Positions 1 through 7,286 are shown, numbered from the stretch's first letter. The stretch: 8,588 nucleotides of DNA from an uncultured Pseudomonadota bacterium (GCA_946478635.1 CAMLCX010000188.1:1-8588); one strand, 5' to 3'. Translations and numbers: made by a program. Notes: generated by a model from the sequence alone, not told the origin.

Positions 1-1385
1 CACGCGGTCATGCCGAAGGAGCCGTCGCCGTAGTAGCACAGCACTTCTTTTTTCGGGTGCACGAACTTGGTCGCCATCGAGAACGACGTGCCGACGCCGA
101 GCGTGCCGAGCGGCCCCGGATCCATCCAGTTGCCGGCCTTGCGCGGCTCGACCGCCGTCGCGGTGATCGTCACCACGTCGCCGCCGTCGCCGATGTAAAC
201 GGTGTTGTCGGTCAAAAACTCGTTGATCTCGTAGGCGACCCGGTAGGGATTGATCGGCGTGGACTCGGATTTGAAAGACGGCAAGAGTTTTTCGTAGGCC
301 TTGGCTTCCGCGGCGCGGAGATCCTTCATCCATTCGGCGCGCTGGGCGTTGCCTTTCGAGGCGCGGCCCGAGGCCGCCTGCTCCACCGCTTTGAGGATCG
401 CGCCACAATCGCCGACCAGGCCGAGCGAGACATCGCGGTTCTTGCCGACGTTTCGGTAGTCGAGATCGATCTGCACGACGGTGGCGTCGGCGCGCAGCCG
501 GCGTCCATAACCGAGGCGAAAATCGAATGGACAGCCGACGATCAGAATTACGTCGGCTTTGTCGAACGCCAGGCTGCGGGTGCGATTGAAGCCATGGGGA
601 TCGCCCGGCGCGAAAATGCCGCGAGCGGAACCGTTCATGTAGCCGGGAATATTGAGCGCGCGACAAAACGACACCGCCGCGTCGTGACCGCGGCTGGTCC
701 AGACTTGCGTGCCGAACAAGGCTGCCGGCCGCTCGGATTTGACGAGAATGTCGGCAAGCTTCTCGATATCGGCCGGATCGCCGACCGATTTGGTCGAAGC
801 GCGATAGGCACCTGGCTTGGGAATCCGCGCGCGCTCGAGCGGCACCTTGGCGTCGAGCACATCGCGCGGGATTTCCAGATAACTCGGCCCGGGCGCGCCG
901 TTGACGGACTCGCGAAACGCCATGGAGACCATATCGGCGATCCGCTCCGTGTGCGGCACCGTGGCGGCGAATTTTGTGATCGGCGACATGATGTCCACGT
1001 GCGGCAGATCCTGCAGCGAGCCCATCTTGTGCTGGCTGAGCGCGCCCTGCCCGCCGATCATCAGGAGAGGACTTTCGGCGCGATACGCATTGGCGATACC
1101 GGTCATCGCATTCGTCGTGCCCGGCCCCGCCGTCGTCACCACGCAGCCGATCTTGCCGCTCTGGCGCGAGTAGCCGTCGGCTGCATGGGCAGCGACCTGC
1201 TCATGGCGCACGTCGATAATTTTGATGCCTTCATCGATGCAACCGTCGTAGATGTCGATGATATGGCCGCCGCAGAGTGTCCAGATGACCTCGACGCCTT
1301 CGTTTTTCAAAGCTTTTGCGACGAGATGCCCGCCGGAAATCACCGGGCCCGTCGCTTTGCCTTCGCTGCTGCTTGGAGTTGCCAT
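1..1385 (-). CDS. TPP-dependent 2-hydroxyacyl-CoA lyase/acetolactate synthase-like enzyme (3' end cut by window edge)
   Basis: Reading the minus strand from the ATG at 1385 gives 461 residues with no stop, running off the left edge. The N-terminal PYR domain holds the catalytic glutamate E62 in DVRHEQVAAHAADGYSR and the GPGTTNAM segment (about 87-94). A central domain spans about 200-340. The C-terminal PP domain starts near 380, has GDGGDVVT (399-406) and PLGTLGVG (425-432), and the window ends just inside the GDGSFGMT TPP/Mg motif (453-460), so roughly 90-110 residues are missing. The GDGGD...WMDPGPLGTLGVG pattern recalls ILVBL/2-hydroxyacyl-CoA lyase 2 more than true IlvB, from memory. Family members make or break a C-C bond next to a carbonyl using TPP. 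The substrate cannot be read here. The start is preceded by GAGGG five bases upstream. It is divergent from the bd-like pair. Confidence 0.9.
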   Translation of the reverse strand, partial: MATPSSSEGKATGPVISGGHLVAKALKNEGVEVIWTLCGGHIIDIYDGCIDEGIKIIDVRHEQVAAHAADGYSRQSGKIGCVVTTAGPGTTNAMTGIANAYRAESPLLMIGGQGALSQHKMGSLQDLPHVDIMSPITKFAATVPHTERIADMVSMAFRESVNGAPGPSYLEIPRDVLDAKVPLERARIPKPGAYRASTKSVGDPADIEKLADILVKSERPAALFGTQVWTSRGHDAAVSFCRALNIPGYMNGSARGIFAPGDPHGFNRTRSLAFDKADVILIVGCPFDFRLGYGRRLRADATVVQIDLDYRNVGKNRDVSLGLVGDCGAILKAVEQAASGRASKGNAQRAEWMKDLRAAEAKAYEKLLPSFKSESTPINPYRVAYEINEFLTDNTVYIGDGGDVVTITATAVEPRKAGNWMDPGPLGTLGVGTSFSMATKFVHPKKEVLCYYGDGSFGMTA

Positions 1386-1412
1386 GGGGTCCCTCGCTTC
1401 AGCTGATTTAGC

Positions 1413-1427
1413 TGTAAAGCCTTTACA
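1413..1427. promoter_or_regulatory. Perfect palindrome TGTAAAG-C-CTTTACA, operator candidate
   Basis: Two 7-base arms are exact reverse complements around a single central base. The site overlaps the proposed -10 element and start point of the minus-strand TPP gene, a classic place for a repressor. It is too tightly spaced to be an RNA hairpin, so binding by a dimeric regulator is the likelier reading. No regulator gene lies in the window, and the family (GntR-like, for example) cannot be decided. Confidence 0.4.
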
Positions 1428-1452
1428 TACAGAATACCGGCCGCGGTCTCAA
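1424..1452 (-). promoter_or_regulatory. Possible sigma70-like promoter for the TPP enzyme gene
   Basis: On the minus strand TTGAGA (1447-1452, five of six matches to TTGACA) is followed after exactly 17 bases by TATGTA (1424-1429), which matches TATAAT only at its first three bases. Transcription would start near 1417, leaving a leader of about 30 bases before the ATG at 1385. Spacing and position fit, but the -10 is weak and may need an activator. Confidence 0.35.
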
Positions 1453-1666
1453 GTACCGTCTGGGAACGCTGGCTTCGGCGAGTTCCGTCGCGCGAAAATA
1501 TTTCGTGCGGTCTTGAGTTCACGGTTACGCTTCTCGTAAGGTAAATGTACCGACATGGAACACTGGCCCGATGACTGCGGGCGATGAGCGTTGCGCGGCA
1601 AGCTGCGGAATTTTTGAACCGAGAGAAATTAACACCGAGATCGAATAGACCTTCACCGAGTTCACT

Positions 1667-2992
1667 ATGGAATTTCCGGTCTGGTACGTGCCGTATTTGA
1701 CCGCGCCCATGCTCATTCCCCTGGTGGGCGTGCCGCATGTGATCGTCGCGCAATTCGCCGTCGGCGCGGGCATCCTGCTCGCCGACCTCGTCCGCCGCGC
1801 CCATCGCGATCAAAACGCTGCGCCGCTCGCTTACCTGCACGGCCTGGCGCGCTTTTTCATCCTGATCACCGTGGTGTTCGGCGCCGTCACGGGCGTCGGC
1901 CTGTGGTGGACCATCGGTCTCGCCAGCCCCGAAACCACCAGCGCGCTGATTCATATCTTCGTTTTCGGCTGGGCCGCGGAGTGGGCCGTGTTCGTGGTCG
2001 AGCTGGTCGCCGCCTTCGCGTTCTACTATCTTTGGCACCGCGTCACGCCGCGCGAGCACGTCATCATCGGTTGGATCTACGCCGGCGCCGCCTGGGTGAG
2101 CCTCGTGCTGATCACCGGCATTACGTCGTTCATGCTCACCACCGGCGAGTGGACGCCGGAGCGCGGCTTTTTCACCGCGTTTTTTAATCCGTCGTTTGTG
2201 CCCCAAACGCTGCTCCGCACCGGCGGATCCATCGTCATTGCCGCCTTGGGCATCGTTTTTCATGCCTCGTTTCGCTCCGATCGATCCGACACAAAAGATC
2301 TCGTCGTTCGCACGGTTTCCCAATGGGCCACCGCAGGGATGGTGCTCAGCGCGGTGGGCGGCGTGTGGTACATGATCGCGATGCCGGACCACGCCCAGCT
2401 CAACTTGATGCGCGCGCCGATCCTGCTGATCATGACCGCGCTCAACTTCACTGTCACTTTATTGATCGTCGCGGCTTTGGCCTGGGGCGTGATTTCCGGC
2501 GCACGCTGGATCACGCCGCCGAGCGCGTTGATGTTGCTCCTGGCCGGTGCCCTCGCCATAACCACCGGCGAATTTGTCCGCGAGGGCACGCGCAAGCCTT
2601 ATCGCATTGAAAACTACCTGATCGCTCCGGGAGTGCTGGTTCGACAAATACCGGCGCTCCAAAGAGAAGGCTTTCTCGCGCACAGCCGTTGGCCCAAGTT
2701 CTATCTACAAAATGCGATTGGACCAGCCAATCGAGAGCTTGTCGATCAGCCGGCCCGGAGTAAAAGTGGCGAAGCGATTTTTCAATATCATTGCGCCATG
2801 TGCCATGCCTTCTACGGTTACAATGGCATCAAGCCGATCCTTCAGCCGTGGACGCCGCAACTGATAAGAGACGGCGTGCGCAATCTGCATCGCACCAATC
2901 CAGCCATGCCGCCCTGGCTCGGCACGGCTGCAGAACGAGAGTTTCTTACCGTCTATCTCGTCCAATTAAGCGAGGAGGCGCGCTCGCCATGA
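1667..2992 (+). CDS. Cytochrome bd-like oxidase subunit I with C-terminal cytochrome c domain
   Basis: The 441-residue product has about eight membrane helices (roughly 12-40, 58-84, 94-122, 131-156, 177-202, 215-239, 246-275, 283-303) followed by a soluble tail. H24 lies where the CydA high-spin haem histidine (E. coli H19) would be, and E105 and E112 resemble E99/E107. GEFVREGTRKPY (301-312) aligns without gaps to the CydA signature GWxxxExGRQPW, making E306 the match for haem b595 ligand E445. The tail carries a CAMCH haem c site (C376, C379, H380), and M414 in PAMPPW is a likely sixth ligand. Helices 6 and 7 are joined by only a few residues, so there is no quinol-binding Q-loop, and the protein is shorter than E. 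coli CydA (about 520). Inferred role: terminal oxidase-like subunit fed by cytochrome c on the periplasmic side. It overlaps the next gene by four bases. Confidence 0.82.
   Translation: MEFPVWYVPYLTAPMLIPLVGVPHVIVAQFAVGAGILLADLVRRAHRDQNAAPLAYLHGLARFFILITVVFGAVTGVGLWWTIGLASPETTSALIHIFVFGWAAEWAVFVVELVAAFAFYYLWHRVTPREHVIIGWIYAGAAWVSLVLITGITSFMLTTGEWTPERGFFTAFFNPSFVPQTLLRTGGSIVIAALGIVFHASFRSDRSDTKDLVVRTVSQWATAGMVLSAVGGVWYMIAMPDHAQLNLMRAPILLIMTALNFTVTLLIVAALAWGVISGARWITPPSALMLLLAGALAITTGEFVREGTRKPYRIENYLIAPGVLVRQIPALQREGFLAHSRWPKFYLQNAIGPANRELVDQPARSKSGEAIFQYHCAMCHAFYGYNGIKPILQPWTPQLIRDGVRNLHRTNPAMPPWLGTAAEREFLTVYLVQLSEEARSP
2972..2978 (+). promoter_or_regulatory. Strong ribosome binding site for the second bd-like gene
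   Basis: GAGGAGG lies ten bases before the ATG at 2989, inside the end of the upstream gene. It selects 2989 as the start over an earlier in-frame ATG at 2791, which lies deep inside the cytochrome c domain coding region and would add a 66-residue non-membrane extension with no family resemblance. Confidence 0.75.
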
Positions 2993-4035
2993 CCGGTTTG
3001 ATTCCCGCTGCCGATCCGTTGGGCCTCCCGGTGCCGGTATGGATCCTGCTGGCGCTCAAGATCTTCGGCTTTTTTCTCCATCTGCTCTTCATGAATCTTT
3101 GGGTCGCCGGCTTGCCCACGGCGCTTTTTCTCTTGCGCAAGAAACCGGCCATCGCCGAGCGCTTGTTTCACGCACTACCATTCTTCATGGCCTTCGGCAT
3201 CAACGCCGGCATCGTGCCACTGCTATTTCTCCAGGTTCTCTACCCGCAGTTTTTTTACCCGGCGACGATCCTCCAGGCATGGTTTTGGTTCGCGGTCATT
3301 CCGCTGTTGTTGATCGCCTACTACGCCGTCTACCTGGCGAGCTTCGCCAAGTTCCGCGTCGCCGCGGCTCTGCTCGCAACGGTCCTTATTTATTGGATCG
3401 GCCTGATGTTCTCCTCCGCGATGACGCTGACGGCGAATCCTCAGGAGTGGCCGGAGATTTTCATGGGCGCCAATCAAGGCGGCGCGGCGCACGGCTTCTA
3501 TTTTTACTTCAGAACGGAAGTCCTGCTGCGCTTTCTGCTCGTCGTCGGCATGGCCTTCGGTACCCTCGCGGCCTACTTCGTCGCCGGCGCCGAGTGGTTT
3601 GCAAAAAATGCCAAAGACAAAAACGAATTGCGCCAATTGGCGCCGCTCTATGTATTGGGCGCGGTGATTTACGGCGCAGCCGGCGTGATCTACGCGTCTT
3701 CGATCATGGAAAAAATACCGCTTTTATGGTTCACCGTCGCCGGCGCCAGTCTGATTTTAGGCGTGCTGCTGAGCGTGGCTTACTGGAGAAGGCCGCATCG
3801 AGCCACGGGCATCGCCTTGATCGTCGCACAACTCCTGGTGCTGGCGTCCAATGCCATCACACGCCAGTGGGTGCAGATGAGTGAGCTTTTGGAATGGTAC
3901 GACCCCGCCAAAACTCCGGTGCGCGGCGAATGGGGCAGCTTTGCGCTTTTCCTTGTCACGCTTCTGGCCGCGATCGTCATTATTTTATGGATAACCAAAG
4001 TCGCCCTGCGTCGAACCAGAACGACGGCGGTGTAA
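2989..4035 (+). CDS. CydA-like second membrane subunit (CydA'-type) of bd-like complex
   Basis: The 348-residue, very hydrophobic product has about eight predicted membrane helices. Its start overlaps the upstream stop as ATGA, so the two are probably translationally coupled. It looks like a diverged CydA and not like CydB. Helix 1 carries FGFFLHLLFMNLWVAG with H31 at the place of the CydA axial histidine, followed by FGIN (69-72), as in CydA helix 2. TRQW (291-294) resembles the GRQPW signature, here preceded by alanine and asparagine in place of the haem-ligating glutamate. No acidic pair like E99/E107 is seen in helix 3. No CxxCH is present. Inferred role: structural or electron-transfer partner of the haem c-bearing subunit. 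A CydA plus CydA' arrangement is known in the OR-N group of the bd superfamily. It could alternatively be an unrelated multi-pass partner, but the motif order argues against this. Confidence 0.72.
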   Translation: MTGLIPAADPLGLPVPVWILLALKIFGFFLHLLFMNLWVAGLPTALFLLRKKPAIAERLFHALPFFMAFGINAGIVPLLFLQVLYPQFFYPATILQAWFWFAVIPLLLIAYYAVYLASFAKFRVAAALLATVLIYWIGLMFSSAMTLTANPQEWPEIFMGANQGGAAHGFYFYFRTEVLLRFLLVVGMAFGTLAAYFVAGAEWFAKNAKDKNELRQLAPLYVLGAVIYGAAGVIYASSIMEKIPLLWFTVAGASLILGVLLSVAYWRRPHRATGIALIVAQLLVLASNAITRQWVQMSELLEWYDPAKTPVRGEWGSFALFLVTLLAAIVIILWITKVALRRTRTTAV

Positions 4036-4061
4036 TCAATCTGGTGGAGGTTTCTCGCGGA

Positions 4062-4096
4062 TTGCGCGCCGCGCCGGCTTCGCTCAATTCGCGCAA
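4062..4096. terminator. Weak hairpin in convergent gap, possible bidirectional terminator
   Basis: TTGCGCG (4062-4068) and CGCGCAA (4090-4096) are exact reverse complements around a 21-base loop. The site sits in the 124-base gap between two converging units. Neither side has a clean T-run (plus side reads AATCAGATTT), so termination is plausible from position only. Nothing else was recognised between 4036 and 4159. Confidence 0.25.
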
Positions 4097-4159
4097 AATC
4101 AGATTTCGCCGCGAAGAGCGGGAAAGGTTCGCGACAGACACCGCCCGCGGATCAACAGC

Positions 4160-5731
4160 TTAAACATCGCTTTCCGGAGGGACCAGTCCGTCGGATCGAA
4201 GACGATGCGGCCATGACTCAGCTGAAGCGGAGCTACGATCAGCCGTTCCGCGCATCTTATGCCACCACAGTGATAGGACCGGCATGAGGAAGAAGAAAAT
4301 TCCCGCCAGCATGATCACTCCGGCAATGGGCCGCGTGAAAAATATCGCGAATGACCCCTGGGCGATGATCAGGCTCTGGCGCAGCGCATTTTCCGCCAGG
4401 TCGCCAAGCACCAGGGCCAGAACCAGAGGGGCCAGCGGATAATCCAGTTTTTTGAAGACGTAGCCGACCACGCCAAAAATAAGCATGAACCAGATATCGA
4501 GCATGCTGTTGTGCACCGCGTAGGAGCCGATGGCGCAGACGACGACGATCAGCGGCGTCAAGATTGCGAACGGAATGCGCAGTATGGCGGCGAACAGCGG
4601 CACGAAGGCCAGTACCATGAGTACGCCGATGATGTTTCCGGTGTACATGCTCGCGATCAGCCCCCAGACAAATTCGGGGTTTTCCTTGAATAACAGCGGC
4701 CCGGGCTGCAAACCCCAGATGATAAGACCGCCGAGCATTACCGCCGCCGTGGGAGAACCAGGAATCCCGAGCGTAATCATCGGCAACATCGCGGCGATGC
4801 CCGCGGCGTGGGCCGCGGTCTCTGGCGCCACCACCCCCTCCAGCTCGCCTTTGCCGAAGCGATCGGCGTTTTTTGAGAAGCGCTTGGCGAAGGCATAGCT
4901 CATGAACGAGGCCGGCGTCGCACCCCCCGGTTTGAAGCCCATCCAAAAGCCGATGAAGGAGCTGCGCAGAAAAGTGCGCCAGTAGCGCGGCAAAATTTTC
5001 CACGTGTCGAGCACTACGCGCAGGTTCATTCCCGTACTCGTGCCGTGAAATCTCAACCCTTCCTCGACGCTCAGCAAGATCTCGCCGATGCCGAACAGGC
5101 CGATGACGGCGATGATAAAATCAAAGCCTCTCATCAGCTCGGTAATGCCGAAGGTCAGGCGCAGTTGGCCGGTGATGATGTCAAGGCCGACGGTCGCGAG
5201 GATAAACCCGATAAGAATCGATACCAGCGACTTGAGCGGGTTGCCGCCGCCGAGCCCCACGAAACTGGAGAACGTGAGAAATTGAATGGCAAAGAGTTCC
5301 GGCGGGCCGAACCTGAGAGCGATCTGCGCCAGGACGGGAGCAAAGAACGTAATCAACACGATCGAGAAGAACGCGCCGACAAAGGAGGACGTAAATGCAG
5401 CGGTCAGGGCTTGGCCGCCCTGCCCCTGGCGCGCCATTGGGTAACCGTCGAACGTCGTGGCGACCGACCACGGCTCTCCGGGGATGTTGAAAAGTATCGA
5501 GGTGATGGCTCCGCCGAACAGCGCCCCCCAGTAGATCGAAGTGAGAAGAATGATCGCGGAGGTCGGCGGCATCGTGAAGGTCACGGGAAGCAGAATCGCC
5601 ACTCCGTTGGCTCCGCCCAATCCAGGGAGCACGCCGATGATCGTGCCCAGCAGGATGCCGACCACGGCCATGAACAGGTTGAATGGCGTGATCGCGACGT
5701 GAAAGCCGAGTAAAAGGTTCTCGATTCCCAT
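4160..5731 (-). CDS. tctA: Tripartite tricarboxylate transporter large membrane subunit TctA
   Basis: The 523-residue product matches the usual TctA length of about 500 and has a dozen or so hydrophobic segments. Family signatures appear in order: GVLPGLGGANGVAILLP (33-49), FNIPGEPWSVATTFDGYPMA (81-100), KPGGATPASFMSYA (267-280), EGVVAPETAAHAAG (298-311) and MITLGIPGSPTAAVM (318-332). The two Gly/Pro-rich blocks reflect the internal duplication of the family and are thought to form the substrate pathway. It works as the channel subunit of a secondary, ion-driven carboxylate importer together with TctB and the periplasmic TctC. It is last in the operon, three bases after the tctB stop, with no strong ribosome binding site of its own, so coupled translation is likely. 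The tail after about 490 is hydrophilic and variable. Confidence 0.95.
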   Translation of the reverse strand: MGIENLLLGFHVAITPFNLFMAVVGILLGTIIGVLPGLGGANGVAILLPVTFTMPPTSAIILLTSIYWGALFGGAITSILFNIPGEPWSVATTFDGYPMARQGQGGQALTAAFTSSFVGAFFSIVLITFFAPVLAQIALRFGPPELFAIQFLTFSSFVGLGGGNPLKSLVSILIGFILATVGLDIITGQLRLTFGITELMRGFDFIIAVIGLFGIGEILLSVEEGLRFHGTSTGMNLRVVLDTWKILPRYWRTFLRSSFIGFWMGFKPGGATPASFMSYAFAKRFSKNADRFGKGELEGVVAPETAAHAAGIAAMLPMITLGIPGSPTAAVMLGGLIIWGLQPGPLLFKENPEFVWGLIASMYTGNIIGVLMVLAFVPLFAAILRIPFAILTPLIVVVCAIGSYAVHNSMLDIWFMLIFGVVGYVFKKLDYPLAPLVLALVLGDLAENALRQSLIIAQGSFAIFFTRPIAGVIMLAGIFFFLMPVLSLWWHKMRGTADRSSASAESWPHRLRSDGLVPPESDV

Positions 5732-5734
5732 CTA

Positions 5735-6196
5735 TCAATAGCCCAACCAGTGTTCGAGCGGGCCCTTGGGCATCGGCACGAGAAACCATTTTTCGAAAAT
5801 CAGAAAGGAAGCGATCGGAAAACCAATCGCGACGACGACGACCGCCAGCCAAGAGTGGCGGCCGACCCAGCGCATATAAAAACCCAGGTAGAGCGCGGAA
5901 GCGACATAGAGGCCGACAAACTGCATTAACGCGACCGCCGCGGTCGCGGGCCAGATCACCGTGAGAACCGGGCCCAACTGTTCCCGGCTGACGAAGCTCT
6001 TGCCCTGACGATCCCGCGCGGCTTGCGCGAAAATCACGCCGCACGCAACGATCATCGTGAGCGCAAGCCAGAAGGGGAAAAAACCGCTCCTAGGCCCGTC
6101 CGGACCCCAACCGAAGCCGATCCGAACGGCATCGAACAGAACGACGCCGCCGAGTAGCATCAACACCGATGCCGTAACGAGCTCTGCGACGCGCAT
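5735..6196 (-). CDS. tctB: Tripartite tricarboxylate transporter small membrane subunit TctB
   Basis: The 153-residue product has the four hydrophobic segments typical of TctB (about 8-26, 42-58, 78-108, 115-135). GPDGPRSGFFPFW near 31-43 and the end FLVPMPKGPLEHWLGY (138-153) match the usual TctB pattern of a helix 1-2 loop and a C-terminal VPMPxGPL. Its exact role is unclear. It is the small partner of TctA and is needed for uptake in studied systems. It sits five bases after tctC and three before tctA, in the standard CBA order. The ATG at 6196 lacks a clear Shine-Dalgarno sequence (upstream AAGAAATAAAC), consistent with coupling to tctC. Confidence 0.92.
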   Translation of the reverse strand: MRVAELVTASVLMLLGGVVLFDAVRIGFGWGPDGPRSGFFPFWLALTMIVACGVIFAQAARDRQGKSFVSREQLGPVLTVIWPATAAVALMQFVGLYVASALYLGFYMRWVGRHSWLAVVVVAIGFPIASFLIFEKWFLVPMPKGPLEHWLGY

Positions 6197-6201
6197 GTTG
6201 T

Positions 6202-7197
6202 TTATTTCTTGAGCAGCCCGCCTTTGGCCATTAGGCGACGATGGAGCTGCTCGTTCTCCTCAACCCATTTGACGTACGGCGCGCCCGTCTCAAAGGCAGG
6301 CTTGAGCGCCCCGTCTTGGAGATACTTTTTGAACTCCGGTGTATCGTAAACTTTTTTGAGAAAGGCGGCGTACCACTCGACAGCGTCCTTGGGCATGTCC
6401 GGAGGGCCGAAGATGCCGCGCAGCATCAGATAATGGATATCGGCGCCCAGAGCCTCTTTGACGGTCGGAATTCCCTTCCATTCGACGGCCGGAATGCGCG
6501 CCGTGTCGAAGACCGCGAGCGGCCGCACACTGCGGTTCTTCCAGTGGTTGGCGCACTCGATCGGATTGTTCACCGTGGAGTCGATGTGCTTGCCGACAAG
6601 ATTGACGCACACCTCGCCGCCGCCCTTGAAAGGCACATAGGTAAATTTTACACCGAGCGCCTGTTCAAGCTGGATCGTGATGATCTGATCTTCCTGCGCC
6701 GACCCCGTGCCGCCCATCTTCATGCGGTTGTCGCCGCCCGATCGCTCGTTGACCGCGGCAATATATTCTTTGGCGGTCTTGTAGGGCGTCTCGGCATTCA
6801 CCCACAGGATGAATTGGTCGAGCGCCAGCCGGGCCACGGGAGTTAAATCCTTCCAATTGAAGGGGACGCCGGTGGCGAGCGGCGTCGTGAAGAGATTCGA
6901 CAGCGTGATGATGATCGTGTGCGCGTCGCCTTTTTTGCCTTTTACCTCGAGAAATCCTTCCGCGCCTGCGCCGCCGGATTTATTGACCGCAATAAGCGGC
7001 CGCGGCGAAAGCTTGTGCTTCTCGGAAATGCCGCTGATCAGGCGGGCCATCTGGTCGGCGCCGCCGCCGGTTCCCGCGGGAATCACAAACTCAATGGGCT
7101 TGGTCGGCTCCCACGCATTTGCCATCGGTTGTCCGAGGAAAAGATGGGCGACAACAACTACGGGGATCGCATTGCGTAGGCCGCTGATAGGCTTCAT
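6202..7197 (-). CDS. tctC: Bug/TctC-family periplasmic carboxylate-binding protein
   Basis: The 331-residue product is the normal Bug length. An N-terminal signal peptide (positives then VVVVAHLFLG) ends with a likely cleavage at ANA|W around 28-29. The mature part starts with the family pattern PIEFVIPAGTGGGADQMAR, whose Gly-rich loop after beta-1 contacts the ligand carboxylate. Other family landmarks are NKSGGAGAEG, KMGGTGSAQEDQ and YVPFKGGGEV. It should bind an organic acid in the periplasm and hand it to TctA/TctB. The ligand cannot be predicted from sequence, as Bug proteins bind many carboxylates, nicotinate-type compounds and amino acids. It leads the operon, with an excellent AAGGAG seven to eight bases before the ATG, which fits higher expression of the binding protein than of the membrane parts. 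Confidence 0.95.
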   Translation of the reverse strand: MKPISGLRNAIPVVVVAHLFLGQPMANAWEPTKPIEFVIPAGTGGGADQMARLISGISEKHKLSPRPLIAVNKSGGAGAEGFLEVKGKKGDAHTIIITLSNLFTTPLATGVPFNWKDLTPVARLALDQFILWVNAETPYKTAKEYIAAVNERSGGDNRMKMGGTGSAQEDQIITIQLEQALGVKFTYVPFKGGGEVCVNLVGKHIDSTVNNPIECANHWKNRSVRPLAVFDTARIPAVEWKGIPTVKEALGADIHYLMLRGIFGPPDMPKDAVEWYAAFLKKVYDTPEFKKYLQDGALKPAFETGAPYVKWVEENEQLHRRLMAKGGLLKK

Positions 7198-7205
7198 TAG
7201 AACCT

Positions 7206-7211
7206 CTCCTT
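7206..7211 (-). promoter_or_regulatory. Ribosome binding site of tctC
   Basis: On the minus strand AAGGAG within AAAGGAGAGG sits just upstream of the ATG at 7197 and supports that start. It is the only strong ribosome binding site in the tct operon. Confidence 0.75.
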
Positions 7212-7214
7212 TGA

Positions 7215-7230
7215 ATCAAACCTGGTTGAT
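7215..7230. promoter_or_regulatory. Inverted repeat ATCAAACCTGGTTGAT upstream of tctC, operator candidate
   Basis: Six of eight symmetric positions pair, including the outer five (ATCAA/TTGAT). It lies in the leader immediately before the tctC ribosome binding site, where a regulator could block transcription or initiation. No good promoter hexamers were found upstream on this strand, so the start of transcription is unknown. Confidence 0.3.
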
Positions 7231-7286
7231 CTTACAGAAAGAAGAACGCTTGGCCGGTTGAGGCAAGTTTTGCACTTTATGGATGC

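Larger units (their letters stand above)
1386..1666. promoter_or_regulatory. Divergent intergenic control region between TPP enzyme and bd-like genes
   Basis: This 281-base gap lies between two genes pointing away from each other, so it should hold both promoters. For the minus-strand gene there is a TTGAGA/TATGTA pair with 17-base spacing (listed separately). For the plus-strand gene the best candidate is TTGAGT at 1513-1518 with TAAGGT at 1537-1542 and an 18-base spacer. The second hexamer is a poor match, so this is only a guess and would leave a leader of about 120 bases. The plus-strand start at 1667 has only a weak ribosome binding site (CCGAG, about 1654-1658). No convincing small gene or RNA was seen. 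Confidence 0.5.

Noticed and set aside
1..1385. Naming the TPP gene ilvB (acetolactate synthase for branched amino acids)
   Set aside because: No ilvN or ilvC is adjacent, and the PP-domain motif looks more like ILVBL/2-hydroxyacyl-CoA lyases. The general family name is safer.
57..1406. Long open frame on the plus strand (449 codons)
   Set aside because: It lies antisense to the TPP enzyme, whose family motifs are clear. The plus-strand product is an Arg/His/Asp-rich low-complexity sequence with no recognisable domain, typical of a GC-rich shadow frame.
1569..1585. GCCCG/CGGGC short inverted repeat in the leader of the bd-like operon
   Set aside because: A five-base GC stem is expected by chance in this composition and there is no supporting context.
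1340..2392. Minus-strand open frame of 350 codons spanning the divergent promoter region and the CydA-like gene
   Set aside because: It overlaps strongly supported genes on both ends, its product is hydrophilic low-complexity sequence, and no family motif is visible.
2791..2988. Upstream in-frame ATG giving a 66-residue extension to the second bd-like subunit
   Set aside because: The extension overlaps the cytochrome c domain coding region, has no membrane or family character, and the GAGGAGG site points to 2989.
5045..6044. Open frames antisense or out of frame to tctA/tctB (plus 5045-5713, minus 5181-6044)
   Set aside because: The TctA and TctB frames carry unmistakable family motifs. The alternatives are charged, Arg-rich shadows.
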